Shown: one piece after another, positions 10,957 through 22,479 of the stretch
Position numbering within the stretch: the stretch's first letter is position 1
Layout of the letters: every line of letters begins with the position of its first letter
Assembly: GCF_036850765.1 (NCBI RefSeq)
Contig: NC_089492.1
Span: 68,076,982-68,140,981 of the forward strand
Reading direction: 5' to 3'
Length of the DNA stretch: 64,000 nucleotides
From: Saccopteryx bilineata
Lineage: Eukaryota; Chordata; Mammalia; Chiroptera; Emballonuridae
Notes under the pieces: model-generated
Database searches by the model: none
Seen by the model: the letters and a program-made list of their open reading frames with translations, nothing else
What the model was told of the DNA's origin: nothing
Translations under genes and position numbers: made by a program

Positions 10957-11328
10957 GGCCTTGGCTGGTTGGCTCAGTGGTAGAGCGTCGGCCTGGCATG
11001 TGGGAGTCCCAGGTTCGATTCCCGGCCAGGGCACACAGGAGAAGCGCCCATCTGCTTCTCCACCCATCCCCCTCTCCTTCCTCTCTGTCTCTCTCTTCCC
11101 CTCCCGCAGCCAAGGCTCCATTGGAGCAAAGTTGGTCCGGGCGCTGGGGATGGCTCTATGGCCTCTGCCTCAGGCGCTGGAATGGCTCTGGTTGCAATGG
11201 AGCAACGCCCCAGATGGACAGAACATCACCCCTGGTGGGCATGCCGGGTGGATCCCGGTCGGGCGCATGCGGGAATCTGTCTGACTGCCTCCCCGTTTCC
11301 AACTTCAGAAAAATACCCCCCCAAAAAA
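10957..11328 (+). repeat. Long tRNA-derived SINE (GGCCGG type)
   Basis: The head is GGCCTTGGCTGGTTGGCTCA, with B box GGTTCGATTCC and the GC-rich body. The end is 'cccgtttccaacttcagaa'. Flanks aaaaggctataa (10944-10955) and aagggctataat (11330-11341) form the target duplication. The CTCF-like motif is degraded here (cacccctggtgg). Confidence 0.93.
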
Positions 11329-11341
11329 AAAGGGCTATAAT

Positions 11342-12214
11342 ATAATATACAAAGTGAGGTTAATTGCCTTAGAAAGAATAAGAAAAGCATTCTGCAGGTT
11401 ACAAAACCCAGGAAAGAATTGGAGGCTTTTAAAAGTAGTCTGATGACCATGCTTGAGCAAGTTTAATCTTATTTCAGTGAGGAAGATAAGCTGGACTCAG
11501 CCAACAGGGATGGAGCTGTGACAAAAGACCTGAGGGTCTGAGCACAGGTGTTGATGGCGGGCAGGAGAAGGGCTGTCACCCGGACATGTACATGAGCCCT
11601 GGCTAAGGCAGGCTGCACACAGAGCCTGCAGGTGAGAAGCAGAAGGGAAGGGAGAAGTGAAGAGTCAAAATGACCGATGTCTTGAGCCGGAGTGAGTGAC
11701 GATGCCAATTAATAGAAACCAGGAAATTGGAGAAAAACTGGTTTGGGTGGAGAGAAATGAGAAGTTTCACTTTGGTTGGGCTGCATGGAAGGTATAAATA
11801 AACTACTGGAGAAAAACGTCAAGCAAGCAGTTTAGAGCTTAGAAGAAAAGTCAGCTTAGGGTCATAAATTTGGGAGCTATCTTAAATAAAGATGATGACA
11901 AAGACTGGATTGGGTAAGATCTAATAAAAAGCAGGGAATAAAGAAAAAATGTTTAAAAATGTCTACCTGTTAGGGGTGTGGGGTAAGAAGGTAGAAAAAC
12001 TAACACTGGACACACAGTACTGGCCAGAGATAGAGAATAACTAAACTCATGCTCAGTTCAGTTCAACAGAAGTTAATTGAGGGTAATTATATGTGAGCAA
12101 TACATTGCAGGTAAAATGATGACTAAACAGTAAAATCCCTACTTTGAAACCATGATGTCAAGAAAATGGAGCAAAAAAAGAGTTGCAAGAACTCCGAGGA
12201 CATAATTATAGCTG
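11342..12214. other. Unique DNA
   Basis: No gene, tandem repeat or clear transposon is seen. Short frames at 11226-11708 overlap the SINE or look like chance. Confidence 0.4.
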
Positions 12215-12560
12215 CGGGTACTGAAGACTTTTAATAGTATTAAAAGAATACTATGAACAACTTCATGCCAATATTTACAAGCAGTGGGTAACATTCTAGA
12301 AAAATACACATTATCAAAACAACCTCAAGAATAAACTAAAGCCTGTAATAAACATTAAAATGAATATTTACCTGAGACCCCCTAACAGATAAAATAAGCA
12401 CAACTGTATATGACTATATGACCCATATCACTGGAGGCAAATTAGGAAAAAAAAAAAGAAAACAATCATTACCAACTACTGAGGGGACTTCCTTCGCCTG
12501 ATAAAGGGCACAGCGAGGCTAGCTATACACCCTGGGTGGTCTCCAGGCCCCACAGCTCTG
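12215..12560 (+). repeat. Decayed L1 ORF2 fragment
   Basis: Traces of L1 ORF2 are visible: 'atactatgaacaacttcatg' is the segment that encodes YYEQLYA-like residues upstream of the reverse-transcriptase core, and 'gcctgataaagggcac' comes later. Stops and deletions break all frames. Confidence 0.55.
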
Positions 12561-13982
12561 CTTCCCAGGTTTTAACATGAAAAGTGACTACATGTGCAGT
12601 CAGGTCGACATTCCATTCAACCCTGAATTCTGTCTACACGAAAGAACTTCATGCCACTTTTCAAATGGGAAAAAAATATATTCTCAACATCTCAAATTTT
12701 CTTTATACTATTGTTACGTCTGTATCCTTTATCAATCTAATTTTTATTAATTTCTTAAATCTATATCCTATCTTGTGATACTAATTTTCAAAAATTTATC
12801 CTAAAGCTGACTCCTATAAAATTCCTAGGAGCCCTCTTACCCCACCCTCAATTCTAGCATGATGGAATTTATCCAAGATATTACTTTAATAACCTCAACT
12901 ACATCCTCCCCTTCAGTGTTAACAGCTCTAAGGAACAAGTATTTATAGTCTACTACTATATGTCCAGACACTTCATTATTTTTATATAACAGAACAACAT
13001 TTATCTCTTGGTTGTGTATAAAGCAAGGTTTTGTACAATAGCAAGTTACTGTGCTGTTCTCACACCTTTCCAAAGAAAGCCCGGGACATTGCTGATCTTC
13101 TTAGCAAATCTACAACAGCTTACAGATTCCTGTCCTGATAATAACAATTCAGGACTCCCCAGTTAATAAATCTAATTCATATAATTTTTTTCCTAAATAG
13201 ACCACTGAAAACTATTCCACGTAGTTCATTTAGTTTTTGCTCACTCACTATCTGCAGTTAGGTTTCATTTCCTGGAGCATTTCACTACTCAAAAGAGCTA
13301 AAAATTTACTATGTACAGCTTCCTTTACACCATTTATAAAAATATAAAATAAAGTTAGTCCTAGCACCAATTCTTTGGGGATCCATTTAAAAAAAAACCC
13401 ACACTTTTCCTCTAGGAGAACTGACAGTTCACAACCAATATTACTTCCTGTTTGAGACAGTGTGACTCCAGGAATAAGCACTTCTCCTCCATTCTATACT
13501 AACAAAATTTTTTAAATTCCTTTTGGATTAGAACCCTGAAAGGTTTTATACAGTTTATATAAATTATCGTTGCTGTTTCTCTCTCATCAACATACTCTAA
13601 TAAATCCCCTAAGATAACTCCAGTTTACCAATCAGGCAGTCTTTTCTTTTGTAAAACTGGAGGTAGTAATTTTTTGTTCTAAACGCCCAAATATTCAAAT
13701 ATAGCAAGACTAGCTGACACATTATTTTCTATGACTACTCTACAAATTTTCTTATAATGGAATGTATATTGACCACTTACCTTTACATTAATATAATCGG
13801 TATAAAGGGTAACAGGTTATACATTCTAGCCAACAACTCCATAATCTAGCTACCCATTTATTTTTTCAGCACTATTAAGTGAACCACTTTATCAACTCAT
13901 TGACTATATTTGTTTGCTACTTAAGCCAAGAATATTCTATTCTTTCCACAGTTCTGCTTTAATTTCAAACAAAATTTTAGAT
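12561..13982. other. AT-rich unique DNA
   Basis: I see no gene or repeat that I can name over about 1.4 kb. Open frames at 12584-13481 are short and of ordinary composition. Confidence 0.4.
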
Positions 13983-13996
13983 AAAGATTCCATCAA

Positions 13997-14375
13997 GGCC
14001 CTGGCCAGTTGGCTAAGTGGTAGAGCGTCAGCCTGGCGTGCAGAAGCCCCGGGTTCGATTCCCGGCCAGGGCACACAGGAGAAGCGCCCATCTGCTTCTC
14101 CACCCCTCTCCCTCTCCTTCCTCTCTGTCTCTCTCTTCCCCTCCCACAGCCGAGGCTCCACTGGAGCAAAGATGGCCTGGGCACTAGGGATGGCTCCTCG
14201 GCCTCTGCCCCAGGCGCTAGAGTGGCTCTGGTGGCAACAGAGCGATGCCCCGGAGGGGCAGAGCGTTGCCCCCTGGTGGGCGTGCCGGGTGGATCCGGTT
14301 GGGCGCATGCGGGAGTCTGTCTCTCCCTGTTTCCAGCTTCAGAAAAATACAGAAAAAAAAAATTAGGAAAAAAAA
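13997..14375 (+). repeat. Long tRNA-derived SINE (GGCCAG type), young copy
   Basis: GGCCCTGGCCAGTTGGCTAA starts the element, with B box GGTTCGATTCC, a GC-rich body and an A-rich tail. A perfect target duplication, aaagattccatcaa, lies at 13983-13996 and 14376-14389. A CTCF-like motif (minus strand) is at 14268-14279. Confidence 0.95.
14268..14279 (-). promoter_or_regulatory. CTCF-like core motif inside a SINE
   Basis: The minus strand reads CCACCAGGGGGC, a full match to the CTCF core consensus. Occupancy is untested. Confidence 0.5.
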
Positions 14376-14389
14376 AAAGATTCCATCAA

Positions 14390-15943
14390 AATGTATTTCT
14401 ATATTTTCATCTTTGAGTATGTAATTTATATATGAATATCAACTATTTCCAAGAATCACTAATAAATCCTTACCTGAACTTTCTGACTTAGGGTTTATTT
14501 TTAATCTTTACAAATAATTCTTTGATTTGATTTGGCACACTTAATTTTTAATTTATATCTTTCATATTATAGTTTCTTAATTGGGCAATGTCTGTTTATT
14601 TTTAAAAAGAAAGCTATCATCTATAATTATGGCTTCTTTTAGTTTTTCAAAAGGTCATGAGGAATTTCTACCCATGCATATGACTCAATCAATCTTACAC
14701 TTCACACTTTTTGCAGGATACTCAAATCAGTGCTTTAAAATAAACACTAGTATTCAATTATGCTTGTATACAAATCTTTTAATTAATTAAATATTTATTA
14801 ACAGCTACTATATAGTCCAGGCATAGATAGTAGTTGGTGTTTATAAGAATATCTCATAATTGTGAGGTAGCATTATTCTCCTTTCTAAATGAGAAAGTGG
14901 AAGCTCAGAATGCTAAAAAAAAAAAAAAAATTGCCCAATATCCCAAATTTTATATTTGGCAAGAGTCAAAACTGGAACTTGAGTCTGACTGAAAATTAGG
15001 ATCTTCCCATCGTGCACATTGCTGCAAGGCTAAATGACCATTAGTCCCTATACCCAGGAAGGTCACAGGCATGTTTTAAAACTTTTCTGAAATTATTCTG
15101 GTTTTATTCCTCTATAAACTTACTTAATTATATTTTGTGCAATTAACCAGTTATTGACTGCCTTTAGCTTGAATGCATTATAACTGTGCTAGTGCTCATA
15201 ATGAAGACGAAGAGCAGATAAGAAACACATTTTATGTCATGAACCAATCAACGCACACAAGAACTGCAAACAAAGTTTCATGAAAAAGAGTCTACTGTTA
15301 CTACATTTGATATACTCTCATCTATTATATTTTTCTAAATGCTGGTCATGACCTACTAAATTAATATTACAACCCACTCAGAGGTCATGCTCCCCAATTG
15401 CAAACTCTGTCCTGTAAAATAGGTTGCCCTTACAAAATCTCCACTTTTGGTTCTGATTCAATTTGGTCAACCTTTATAAATGATGTGCTAATGGCAGATA
15501 ACACCTCTAATGGCTTATTTTGCTATGTTTAGTAGTATTGTACTAGATAATTCAAACTACCCTACACTTTAATATGTTCTATTTAATAAGGCAGTTACTT
15601 CTGAGACCACTTACTTTTGAAAATATTAGGTTGTTAGATCCAAGCAGTTAATGCAAACTAAAATTTTACTTCAATTTAACTATAGCAATTACCTTAAAGT
15701 CATATCACAGTGACAGTCTATTACTATTAAAGAAAATGTTTAGAAAAATCAACCAACTTGTGTATGAAGAAACCTAAACCATCCTTAAGCATTGCATTTA
15801 GATAAGTCAACCTTTTCTTTAATTCCTTTTTTAATCTAGTAAAAAATTTTTAGTATAATGAATGGAAAAGAACTAAGCAATAAAAAAATGATAATATAAA
15901 CATTTTAAAATTGAAAAAAAAATAAAGGTTTAGAGAGTGAAGT
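14390..15943. other. AT-rich unique DNA with a MIR/L2-like trace
   Basis: The part at about 14800-15000 ('gaggtagcattattctcctt', 'gagaaagtggaagctcagaa') resembles MIR or L2, interrupted by an A run at 14917-14931. The remainder shows no gene or transposon that I recognise. Confidence 0.4.
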
Positions 15944-15951
15944 GACTTGGC

Positions 15952-17091
15952 CAGTGATGAGCAATCTTTGAGCTTGGTGTGTCAAAATTCCTCAAAAAAC
16001 CAAGCATAACTCAGGTGGTGTGTCACTTCAAGAAAAAACCCACAATTTCAGGATATTTATAGTTTAAATAACAAAAATGTGTAATTGTAATATATAACTA
16101 TATTTAATAAACCAAAAACTAATGATTTAACTTACCTGCTTAGTGACTTCTTTGTTCAACTGTCAGTTGGTTTCTTTTGTTGGTCTTGATATTATTTAAC
16201 TTGTGTGGGGTGCCATAAACTAAGATAAGTGAGGGGGAGGGGGAATTCTTTAATGAACCTGCCTATTAGTGATTTTTTTGTTGCTGAATTTCATTGGCTA
16301 AATCTTCAATTGAAGGTTGTTATTTTGTACACTTCAAGCCCAAGCAAGCACTACTAACTTCATCTGTCAATCTGTTTCTTTTGTTGGTTTTGATATTATT
16401 TAATGCTGATAAAGGTCTCACAAAGTACTTAGAGGAAAAAATTGTGAGTAAAGCTTTTGCTATATTTTTCAGGATGCTAAAAGTGTCTGGTAATCGGTTC
16501 CAAGCACTCCAAATTTCCTGTTCGTAGTGGCACTCCTCTTGATTCTCCAAGTGGCACCTTTACAGATTCTCAAGCTTTGACCTCAAGTCAACAAACACCT
16601 GAACCCATATGCTGTCTTGAAATTCTGAGAGTTGCATCTTATGTAAATTAAGATGGCTGCCGCTATTTCTAATGGTGGGAAATGGCACCCATAGGACAGG
16701 CCCTTGCCTCTCCCAGCCTCCCCCTCACTTATCTCAGTAATGATGGTCAATTAGAAATCCACAACACCCCAGAACAGTAGATTGAATGATGGTTGCTGTG
16801 GTTATGTGGTTGCTGGTAATGGCGATCACAGGGCCCCCAGAGATGCGTCCCCCGAGGTATTTGGTGCTCCCTGCTCCGCAGGCCGGAAGTGAGGTCAAAG
16901 ATTCCCTTACGGCCTAACGGAAGTCCCAGAGCTAGATGTTCTGTGCCGGAGTTCTGTTGTTTTGGCCTACAACCTGGCCGTGCAGGAGCCGAGGATGAAA
17001 TGTCCTTCTCGGCATGTGGCCCCATACTTCTCTGGTATGCAGCCACATGTCATTGAAAATGGCTACACGTGTCATAGGTTCACCATCACAG
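15952..17091 (-). mobile_element. hAT DNA transposon, internally deleted, copy A
   Basis: The left end CAGTGATGAGCAATCTTTGA and the right end, read inverted, CTGTGATGGTGAACCTATGA are related terminal repeats. The 8-bp flanks gacttggc (15944-15951) and gactaggc (17092-17099) differ at one base, fitting an old hAT duplication. The 1140-bp body keeps a transposase C-terminus on the minus strand. A related copy lies inverted at 20880-22097. The element includes AAGATGGCTGCC (16650-16661), close to the YY1 consensus. Confidence 0.9.
16266..16550 (-). pseudogene. hAT transposase C-terminal fragment
   Basis: The minus-strand frame reads through WSAWNRL and then LSALNNIKTNKRNRLTDEV, resembling the C-terminal dimerisation region of hAT transposases. 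A TAA after GLKCTK breaks the frame where copy B has a tyrosine codon; the frame then continues to EDLANEIQQQ and a stop. The catalytic part is missing, so it is a remnant. Confidence 0.75.
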
Positions 17092-17099
17092 GACTAGGC

Positions 17100-17540
17100 C
17101 AAGGTCACAAATGTCCTTAAATGGTAGAACTTAAGACTAGAACCTGTTGCTTTCAGTGGGGTCTTTTCCCACTGTACTACACATTGTCCATACCTTACAA
17201 AAATCACCACCAATAATAACAGTGGCCAGCCTTGACAATTTCCCTTGTCTAACATTTGAAGGTAATTATGGTCTAACCTATACAACTGAAGTATACTTGA
17301 CTATGTAACCTTGTACATTGTCCTTTGATTTGTGTTTTCTCAATAAAAGCTTAATCTATGCCTTAGAAATAAACCGACCCTTATAAACTATTAAACATGG
17401 TAAGTATAATTTAGCCATAGAACTCCTTAAAAATCACTTTCATTTTTAATCTCCTTAATTATATACAATGCCTGCCAAGACCTTAGCTCTGGATTCCATC
17501 ATGCTGCTGTAACCATGGAAAGAAAATAATTTCTCCTCTA
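17100..17540. other. Unique DNA
   Basis: No gene or repeat is recognised between the hAT element and the following A-rich/GGGA simple repeat. Confidence 0.35.
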
Positions 17541-17662
17541 AAAAAAAAAAAAAAAAAAAAAGAGAGAGAAGGAATGAAGGAAGAGAGGGAAGGAGGGAGG
17601 AAGGGAGGAGGGAGGGAGGGAGGGAGGGAGGGAGGGAGGGAGGGAGGGAGGGAGGGAGGAAG
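17541..17662 (+). repeat. Poly(A) plus (GGGA)n/(GGAA)n microsatellite
   Basis: About 22 A residues run into GAGA and then GGAA units and at least 12 GGGA units (17598-17658). The purine-only strand could form a G-quadruplex or triplex. It may have grown from the poly(A) tail of a lost retroposon. Confidence 0.95.
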
Positions 17663-19088
17663 AAATTGCCCTCTTTAATCGTATAATCTACCCTCTCTCA
17701 AGGGTATGACAAAGGTTTCAGTTGTAATTTCAAATCCATTACAGAACATCACAAATAATATAAAAAGATGTGTCATTTTCATTTTGTCTTAGATTCTCAG
17801 GGCATTTTAAAAAAAATAAAAATTATTTAGTTATTTTTTAAAATCATCACTATATAACCATGTGATGTTTTCAAATGCCAAATCATACATTTAACTTAAC
17901 TATTTACTTTGCTGTCTTGTTAATATGGCTAGAAAAGAAAAAAATTCATATTCAACTACAAATCAATTAGAAGCCTGGGCCTTCTCATCTTCTCCCAAAG
18001 GTAGGTGCAGGAGGAAACTCAGAAGTGACCTGTGCACTCTTCTACCTTAGAGGCAGTGACAAATACATTCCTCAGAAGACATGCTTTGTTAATATGTTGT
18101 CTAGCTCAGAATAACTGTATTTTATAACACAGGAATCTGAAATATATTTTAAAATGTGACAGCCCTATTCCAACAGTTCAAGGACTAAGGACATCAGGCC
18201 TCCATTTTTGATGAAATTTAACAACACATTCCTAAACTCCAATTACAAAATCTCTTGACTATTATTATTTACCAGAAAAATACTGCAATCTCTTAGATAA
18301 AAGTAATTAGAATTTAATATTAATAATAATTAAAACAAGCATCTATTTAATGCTAAGGGACTTTATGAAAAATGTTAGCCTAACAGCAATTTTTAAAACT
18401 AACAAAATTTTACTTAAGCAAGAGTAGAAAAAGGCATTTATTCTTCATGTATCAAAGGTTTTGAAAATGAAGTTGATGGTTTATTATTCTCAGATATTCC
18501 AACAGTTCCAATGTAACAAATTTATTTACAAGAAAAATTAGGCTGATCAAAGCCTACTGTTATTAAAGGTGTTTTGGCACAGATGTTGGTCCTCAAACAT
18601 CTGCTTTGTCAGCTGTCTAATCCACAGTAACATCGCAGTAATTAACACAGTCTATAATATTTTAAATGCAAATTCAACAAAATTAACCTATTATATATTG
18701 GGAAATAAATACTTATCAAGCTATCAAATGTACTTGTATCTCTATCACTATAGGACGTCAACCATATGTGTAGCACATGTCCATGCTCAGTAGGAAGAAC
18801 GTGCTAGAAAATTCAAAGCCAAAGACAGACTGCACTGACCTAAGCTAATAAAACCAAACACCCACATAAAGTGGAACACATTCTGATGCTTAAACAAAGA
18901 AAAAGTCTTCAAGCCTACCCTATCATACTTTCTAAAACAGATACTCATCCCTTCATATTTGTTTTAACATTTACTTTGAGTCTACTTTTTTTTGGCAGAC
19001 TCTATTCTAGGCACAATGGACAGAGGGAAAGATAAAATAAAAAAGGATAACACCCTAATAAAACTTAACTTTGATTAAAAAAAAAAAA
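17663..19088. other. AT-rich unique DNA
   Basis: No gene is seen across 1.4 kb. The short motif 'ctctattctaggcacaatgg' near 19000 may be an L2 or MIR trace. Confidence 0.4.
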
Positions 19089-19474
19089 GGCCCTGGCCAG
19101 TTGGCTCAGTGGTAGGGCGTCGGCCTGGCGAGTGGAAGTCCGGGGTTCAATTCCCAGCCAGGGCACACAGGAGAGGCGCCCATCTGCTTCTCCACCCCTC
19201 CCCCTCTCCTTCCTCTCTGTCTCTCTCTTCCCTTCCCACAGCCGAGGCTCCACTGGAGCAAAAAATGGCTTGCACGCTGAGGATGGCTCTGTGGCCTCTG
19301 CCCCAGGCGCTAGAGTGGCTCTGGTCACGACAGAGCGACGCCCTGGATGGGCAGAGTATCGCCCCCTGGTGGGTGTGCCGGGTGGATCCCGGTTGGGCGC
19401 ATGTGGGAGTCTGTCTGACTGCCTCCCGTTTTCAGCTTCAGAAAAATACAAAAAGAAAAAGAAAAAGAAAAAGC
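19089..19474 (+). repeat. Long tRNA-derived SINE (GGCCAG type)
   Basis: GGCCCTGGCCAGTTGGCTCA follows a poly(A) at 19077-19088. The body is complete and the tail is (AAAAAG)n. No clean target duplication is visible. The CTCF-like motif is intact. Confidence 0.93.
19361..19372 (-). promoter_or_regulatory. CTCF-like core motif inside a SINE
   Basis: The minus strand reads CCACCAGGGGGC, matching the CTCF core. Binding is inferred. Confidence 0.5.
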
Positions 19475-19934
19475 AAATAGGTTTCCTGTCACATAGTAAC
19501 TCCAAAATATTGCCTAAAGGCATAGGCTGAGAAAGTGTTCAAGATCATGTCCAAAATTCCACAGAGAAGCTGAGTCATGAGCAGTATCTGTTATGGACAT
19601 GATAAACGTGAAAAAGTGTGAACTTAGATTTGCCATCCCCATTCTAAGGAACGTTTTCATCCTTCTTCATCTTTACCTATCAATTTTTACAGTGTGGTGA
19701 CCTTTTTGGTGACCCTAAGTGGAACTGAATGGTTTCAGCCACTTCCGTAGAAGCAGAGAAATATTATCTGTCTCAACACAAAATTACAATATTCGTTTTT
19801 ACCTGCCTTTTTAGAATTTAGAAAAATTATGGAGATTGTTTTATAGCCCTGTGTCTCTGCTTTTAAAAGCTTATTCCTTTTTTCCTCCCAATAAATGTCC
19901 ATGTAGCAAGTGAAAACAAAAACAACTAATCCCG
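19475..19934. other. Unique DNA
   Basis: No gene is seen. It ends with the left copy of a target sequence (aactaatcccg) that reappears twice downstream. Confidence 0.35.
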
Positions 19935-20465
19935 CCTGACCAGGCAGTGGCGCAGTGGATAGAGCATCAACTGGGATGCAGAGGACCCAGGTTCAAGACC
20001 CCGAGGACGCCAGCTTGAGCGCGGGCTTATCTGGTTTGAGCAAAGCTCATCAGCTTGGACCCAAGGTCGCTGGCTTGAGCAAAGGGTTACTCGGTCTGTT
20101 GTAGCCCCACAGTCAAGGCATATATGAGAAAGCAATCAATGAACAACTAAGGTGTCGCAACACGCAATGAAAAACTAATGATTAATGCTGAGGTCGCCGG
20201 TTCAAAACCCTGGGCTTGCCTGGTCAAGGCACATATGGGAGTTGATGCTTCCAGCTCCTCCCCCCTTCTCTCTCTCTATCTCTCTCTCCTCTCTCTCCCT
20301 CTCTGTCTCTCTCTCCTCTCTAAAAATGAATAAATAAAAAATAAAAAAAAATAAAATTAAAAAAAAAAAAAAGAAAAACTAATGATTGACGCTTCTCATC
20401 TCTCCGTTCCTATCTGTCTGTCCCTGTCTATCCATCCCTCTCTCTGACTCTGTCTCTGTAAAAAA
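19935..20465 (+). repeat. tRNA-derived SINE (GACCAGG type) holding a second SINE
   Basis: The outer SINE starts CCTGACCAGGCAGTGGCGC. It is split at 20187 by a 5'-truncated SINE of the third type and resumes with 'gacgcttctcatctctcc' at about 20388, ending in an A-rich tail at 20460-20470. Its own target duplication is aactaatcccg (19924-19934 and 20475-20485). Confidence 0.88.
20187..20373 (+). repeat. Nested, 5'-truncated SINE (GACCTG type)
   Basis: It starts in the middle of the tRNA-like part (gctgaggtcgccggttcaaa) and runs through ggcacatatgggagttgatg, a CT microsatellite and an A-rich tail. The duplication aaaaactaatgatt is seen before it (about 20170-20183) and after it (about 20374-20387), which proves insertion into the older SINE. 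Confidence 0.85.
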
Positions 20466-20492
20466 AAAAACAAAAACTAATCCCGTGATGGA

Positions 20493-20868
20493 GGCCCTGG
20501 CCAGTTGGCTCAGTGGTAGAGCATCGGCCTGGCGTGCAGAAGCCCCGGGTTCGATTCCCGGCCAGGGCACACAGGAGAAGCGCCCATCTGCTTCTCCACC
20601 CCTCCCCCTCTCCTTACTCTCTGTCTCTTTCTTCCCCTCCCACAGCCAGGCTCCATTGGAGCAAAGATGGCCCGGGCGCTGAGGATGGCCCCTTGGCCTT
20701 TGCCCCAGGCGCTAGAGTGGCTCTGGTCACGACAGAGCAACGCCCCGGAGGGGAGCGTCGCCCCTGGTGGGCGTGCCAGGTGGATCCCGGTCGGGCGCAT
20801 GCGGGAGTCTGTCTGTCTATCCCCGTTTCTAGCTTCAGAAAAATACAAAAAAAAAAAAAGAAAAGAAA
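20493..20868 (+). repeat. Long tRNA-derived SINE (GGCCAG type) at the edge of a hAT element
   Basis: GGCCCTGGCCAGTTGGCTCA starts the element and the tail is A-rich. The duplication aactaatcccgtgatgg before it (20475-20491) and after it (20872-20888) includes the first bases of the hAT element starting at 20880. The SINE therefore inserted into the hAT end after the hAT arrived. Confidence 0.93.
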
Positions 20869-20879
20869 AAAAACTAATC

Positions 20880-22097
20880 CCGTGATGGCGAACCTATGAC
20901 ACACGTGTCAGCACTGAAACGTGTAGCCATTTTCGATGACACGCGGCCACATGCCGCTGCATACAAGAGAATTATGGGACTGCATGCCGAGAAGGTCGTT
21001 TTATCCTCACCGCCTGCACGGCCAGCTGCAGGAGCCGAGGATAAAACATTTGCTGTAGTGTAGACACTGTGCTGGAGGTCTATAGGCCAAAACAACAGAA
21101 CTCCGGCACAGAATGTCTAGTTCTGGGACTTCTGTTAGGCCGTTAGAAGGGATCTTTGACCTCACTTCCGGCTGGCGGAGCATGGAGCAGCGGAATGCCT
21201 CGGGAGATGCATCTCTGGGGGCCCGGTGATCGCCATTACCAGCAACCACATAACCACAGCAACCATCATCCAATCTACTGTTTCAGGGAGTCATGGATTT
21301 CTAACTGACGATCATTACTGAGATAAGTGAGGGGGGGGTCTGGAAGAGGCGAGGCCCTGTATTATGGGTGCCATTTCCCGCCATTAGAAATAGCGGCAGC
21401 CATCTTAATTTACATAAGATGCAACTTGCAGAATTTTAAGACAGCATCTGGGTTCAGGTGTTTGTCGACTTGAGGTCAAAGCTTGAGAATCTGGAAAGTT
21501 GCCGCTTGGAGAATCAAGAGGAGTGCCACTACGAACACGAAATTTGGAGTGCCTGGAACCGATTACTACACACTTTTAGCACCCTGAAAAATATAGCAAT
21601 GGCTTTACTCACAATTTTCCCTCTAAGTACTTTTGAGACCTTATCTCAGCATTAAATAATATCAAAACCAACAAAAGAAACAGATTGACAGATGAAGTTA
21701 GTAGTGCTTGCTTGGGCTTGAAGTGTACAAAATACCAACCTTCAACTGAAGATTTAGCCAATGAAATTCAGCAACAAAAAAGTCACTAATAGGCAGGTTC
21801 ATTAAAGAATTCCTCCTCCCCCTCACTTATCTTAGTTCTCGGCATCCCACCCAAGTTAAATAATATCAAGACCAACAAAAGAAACCGACTGACAGATGAA
21901 CAAAGAAGTCACTAAGTTAAATCATTAGTTTTTGGTTTATTAAATACAGTTATATATTACAATTACACGTTTTTGTTATTTAAACTATAAATATCGCGAA
22001 ATTATGGGGTTTTTTCTCGAAGTGACACACCACCTGAGTTATGCTTGGTTTTTTGGCGAATTTTGACACACCAAGCTCAAATGATTGCCCATCACTG
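20880..22097 (+). mobile_element. hAT DNA transposon, internally deleted, copy B
   Basis: The left end CCGTGATGGCGAACCTATGA and the right end, read inverted, CAGTGATGGGCAATCATTTG mirror copy A. Perfect 8-bp duplication aactaatc lies at 20872-20879 and 22098-22105. At 1218 bp it is a deletion derivative. It carries a transposase remnant on the plus strand and an internal repeat (accaacaaaagaaac at about 21669 and 21873). It is inverted relative to copy A, 3.8 kb away. Confidence 0.93.
21497..21789 (+). pseudogene. hAT transposase C-terminal fragment, frameshifted
   Basis: The frame reads through EIWSAWNRL and then shifts around 21625-21650 before LSALNNIKTNKRNRLTDEV and EDLANEIQQQKSH, then stop. 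It matches copy A at nearly every residue but keeps the tyrosine codon that is a stop there. The catalytic core is absent. Confidence 0.75.
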
Positions 22098-22479
22098 AAC
22101 TAATCATTCTCACAACAGCAGAGAAACACCGCCCTAATAGCTGTACTCCTAACAAACAAAACAAAAATGGCATAGAAACTATGTTCAAATGATTGACAAT
22201 GTAAAAGGGGGAAGAATAAAAACTAAAAAATTTCATATACCACATAAATCAATAGTAAAAGTATGTTCAATTATAACAAGAAAATATCTTTGTTCCTAAA
22301 AGCAAGTAGATCACAATTTCCTGCTTAATAATTAACCCTTTAAAACAAACCAAAGACCCTAAAAGCAAACTGGTTTCCTTATGAACTATGAGACAGATTA
22401 ATATAAAAACCAACAGCATTTTATCAGAACAAAAGATACACACAGACTAAAAGTAAAAGGATGGAAAGAGATATTTCAT

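Noticed and set aside
17560..17662. CRISPR-like or satellite array
   Set aside because: It is a simple GGGA microsatellite with no spacers.
20268..20315. Separate CT microsatellite
   Set aside because: It is the normal pyrimidine-rich part of the nested SINE, only slightly expanded.
15952..22097. Segmental inverted duplication
   Set aside because: The similarity stops exactly at the hAT ends, and each copy has its own 8-bp target duplication, so these are two insertions.
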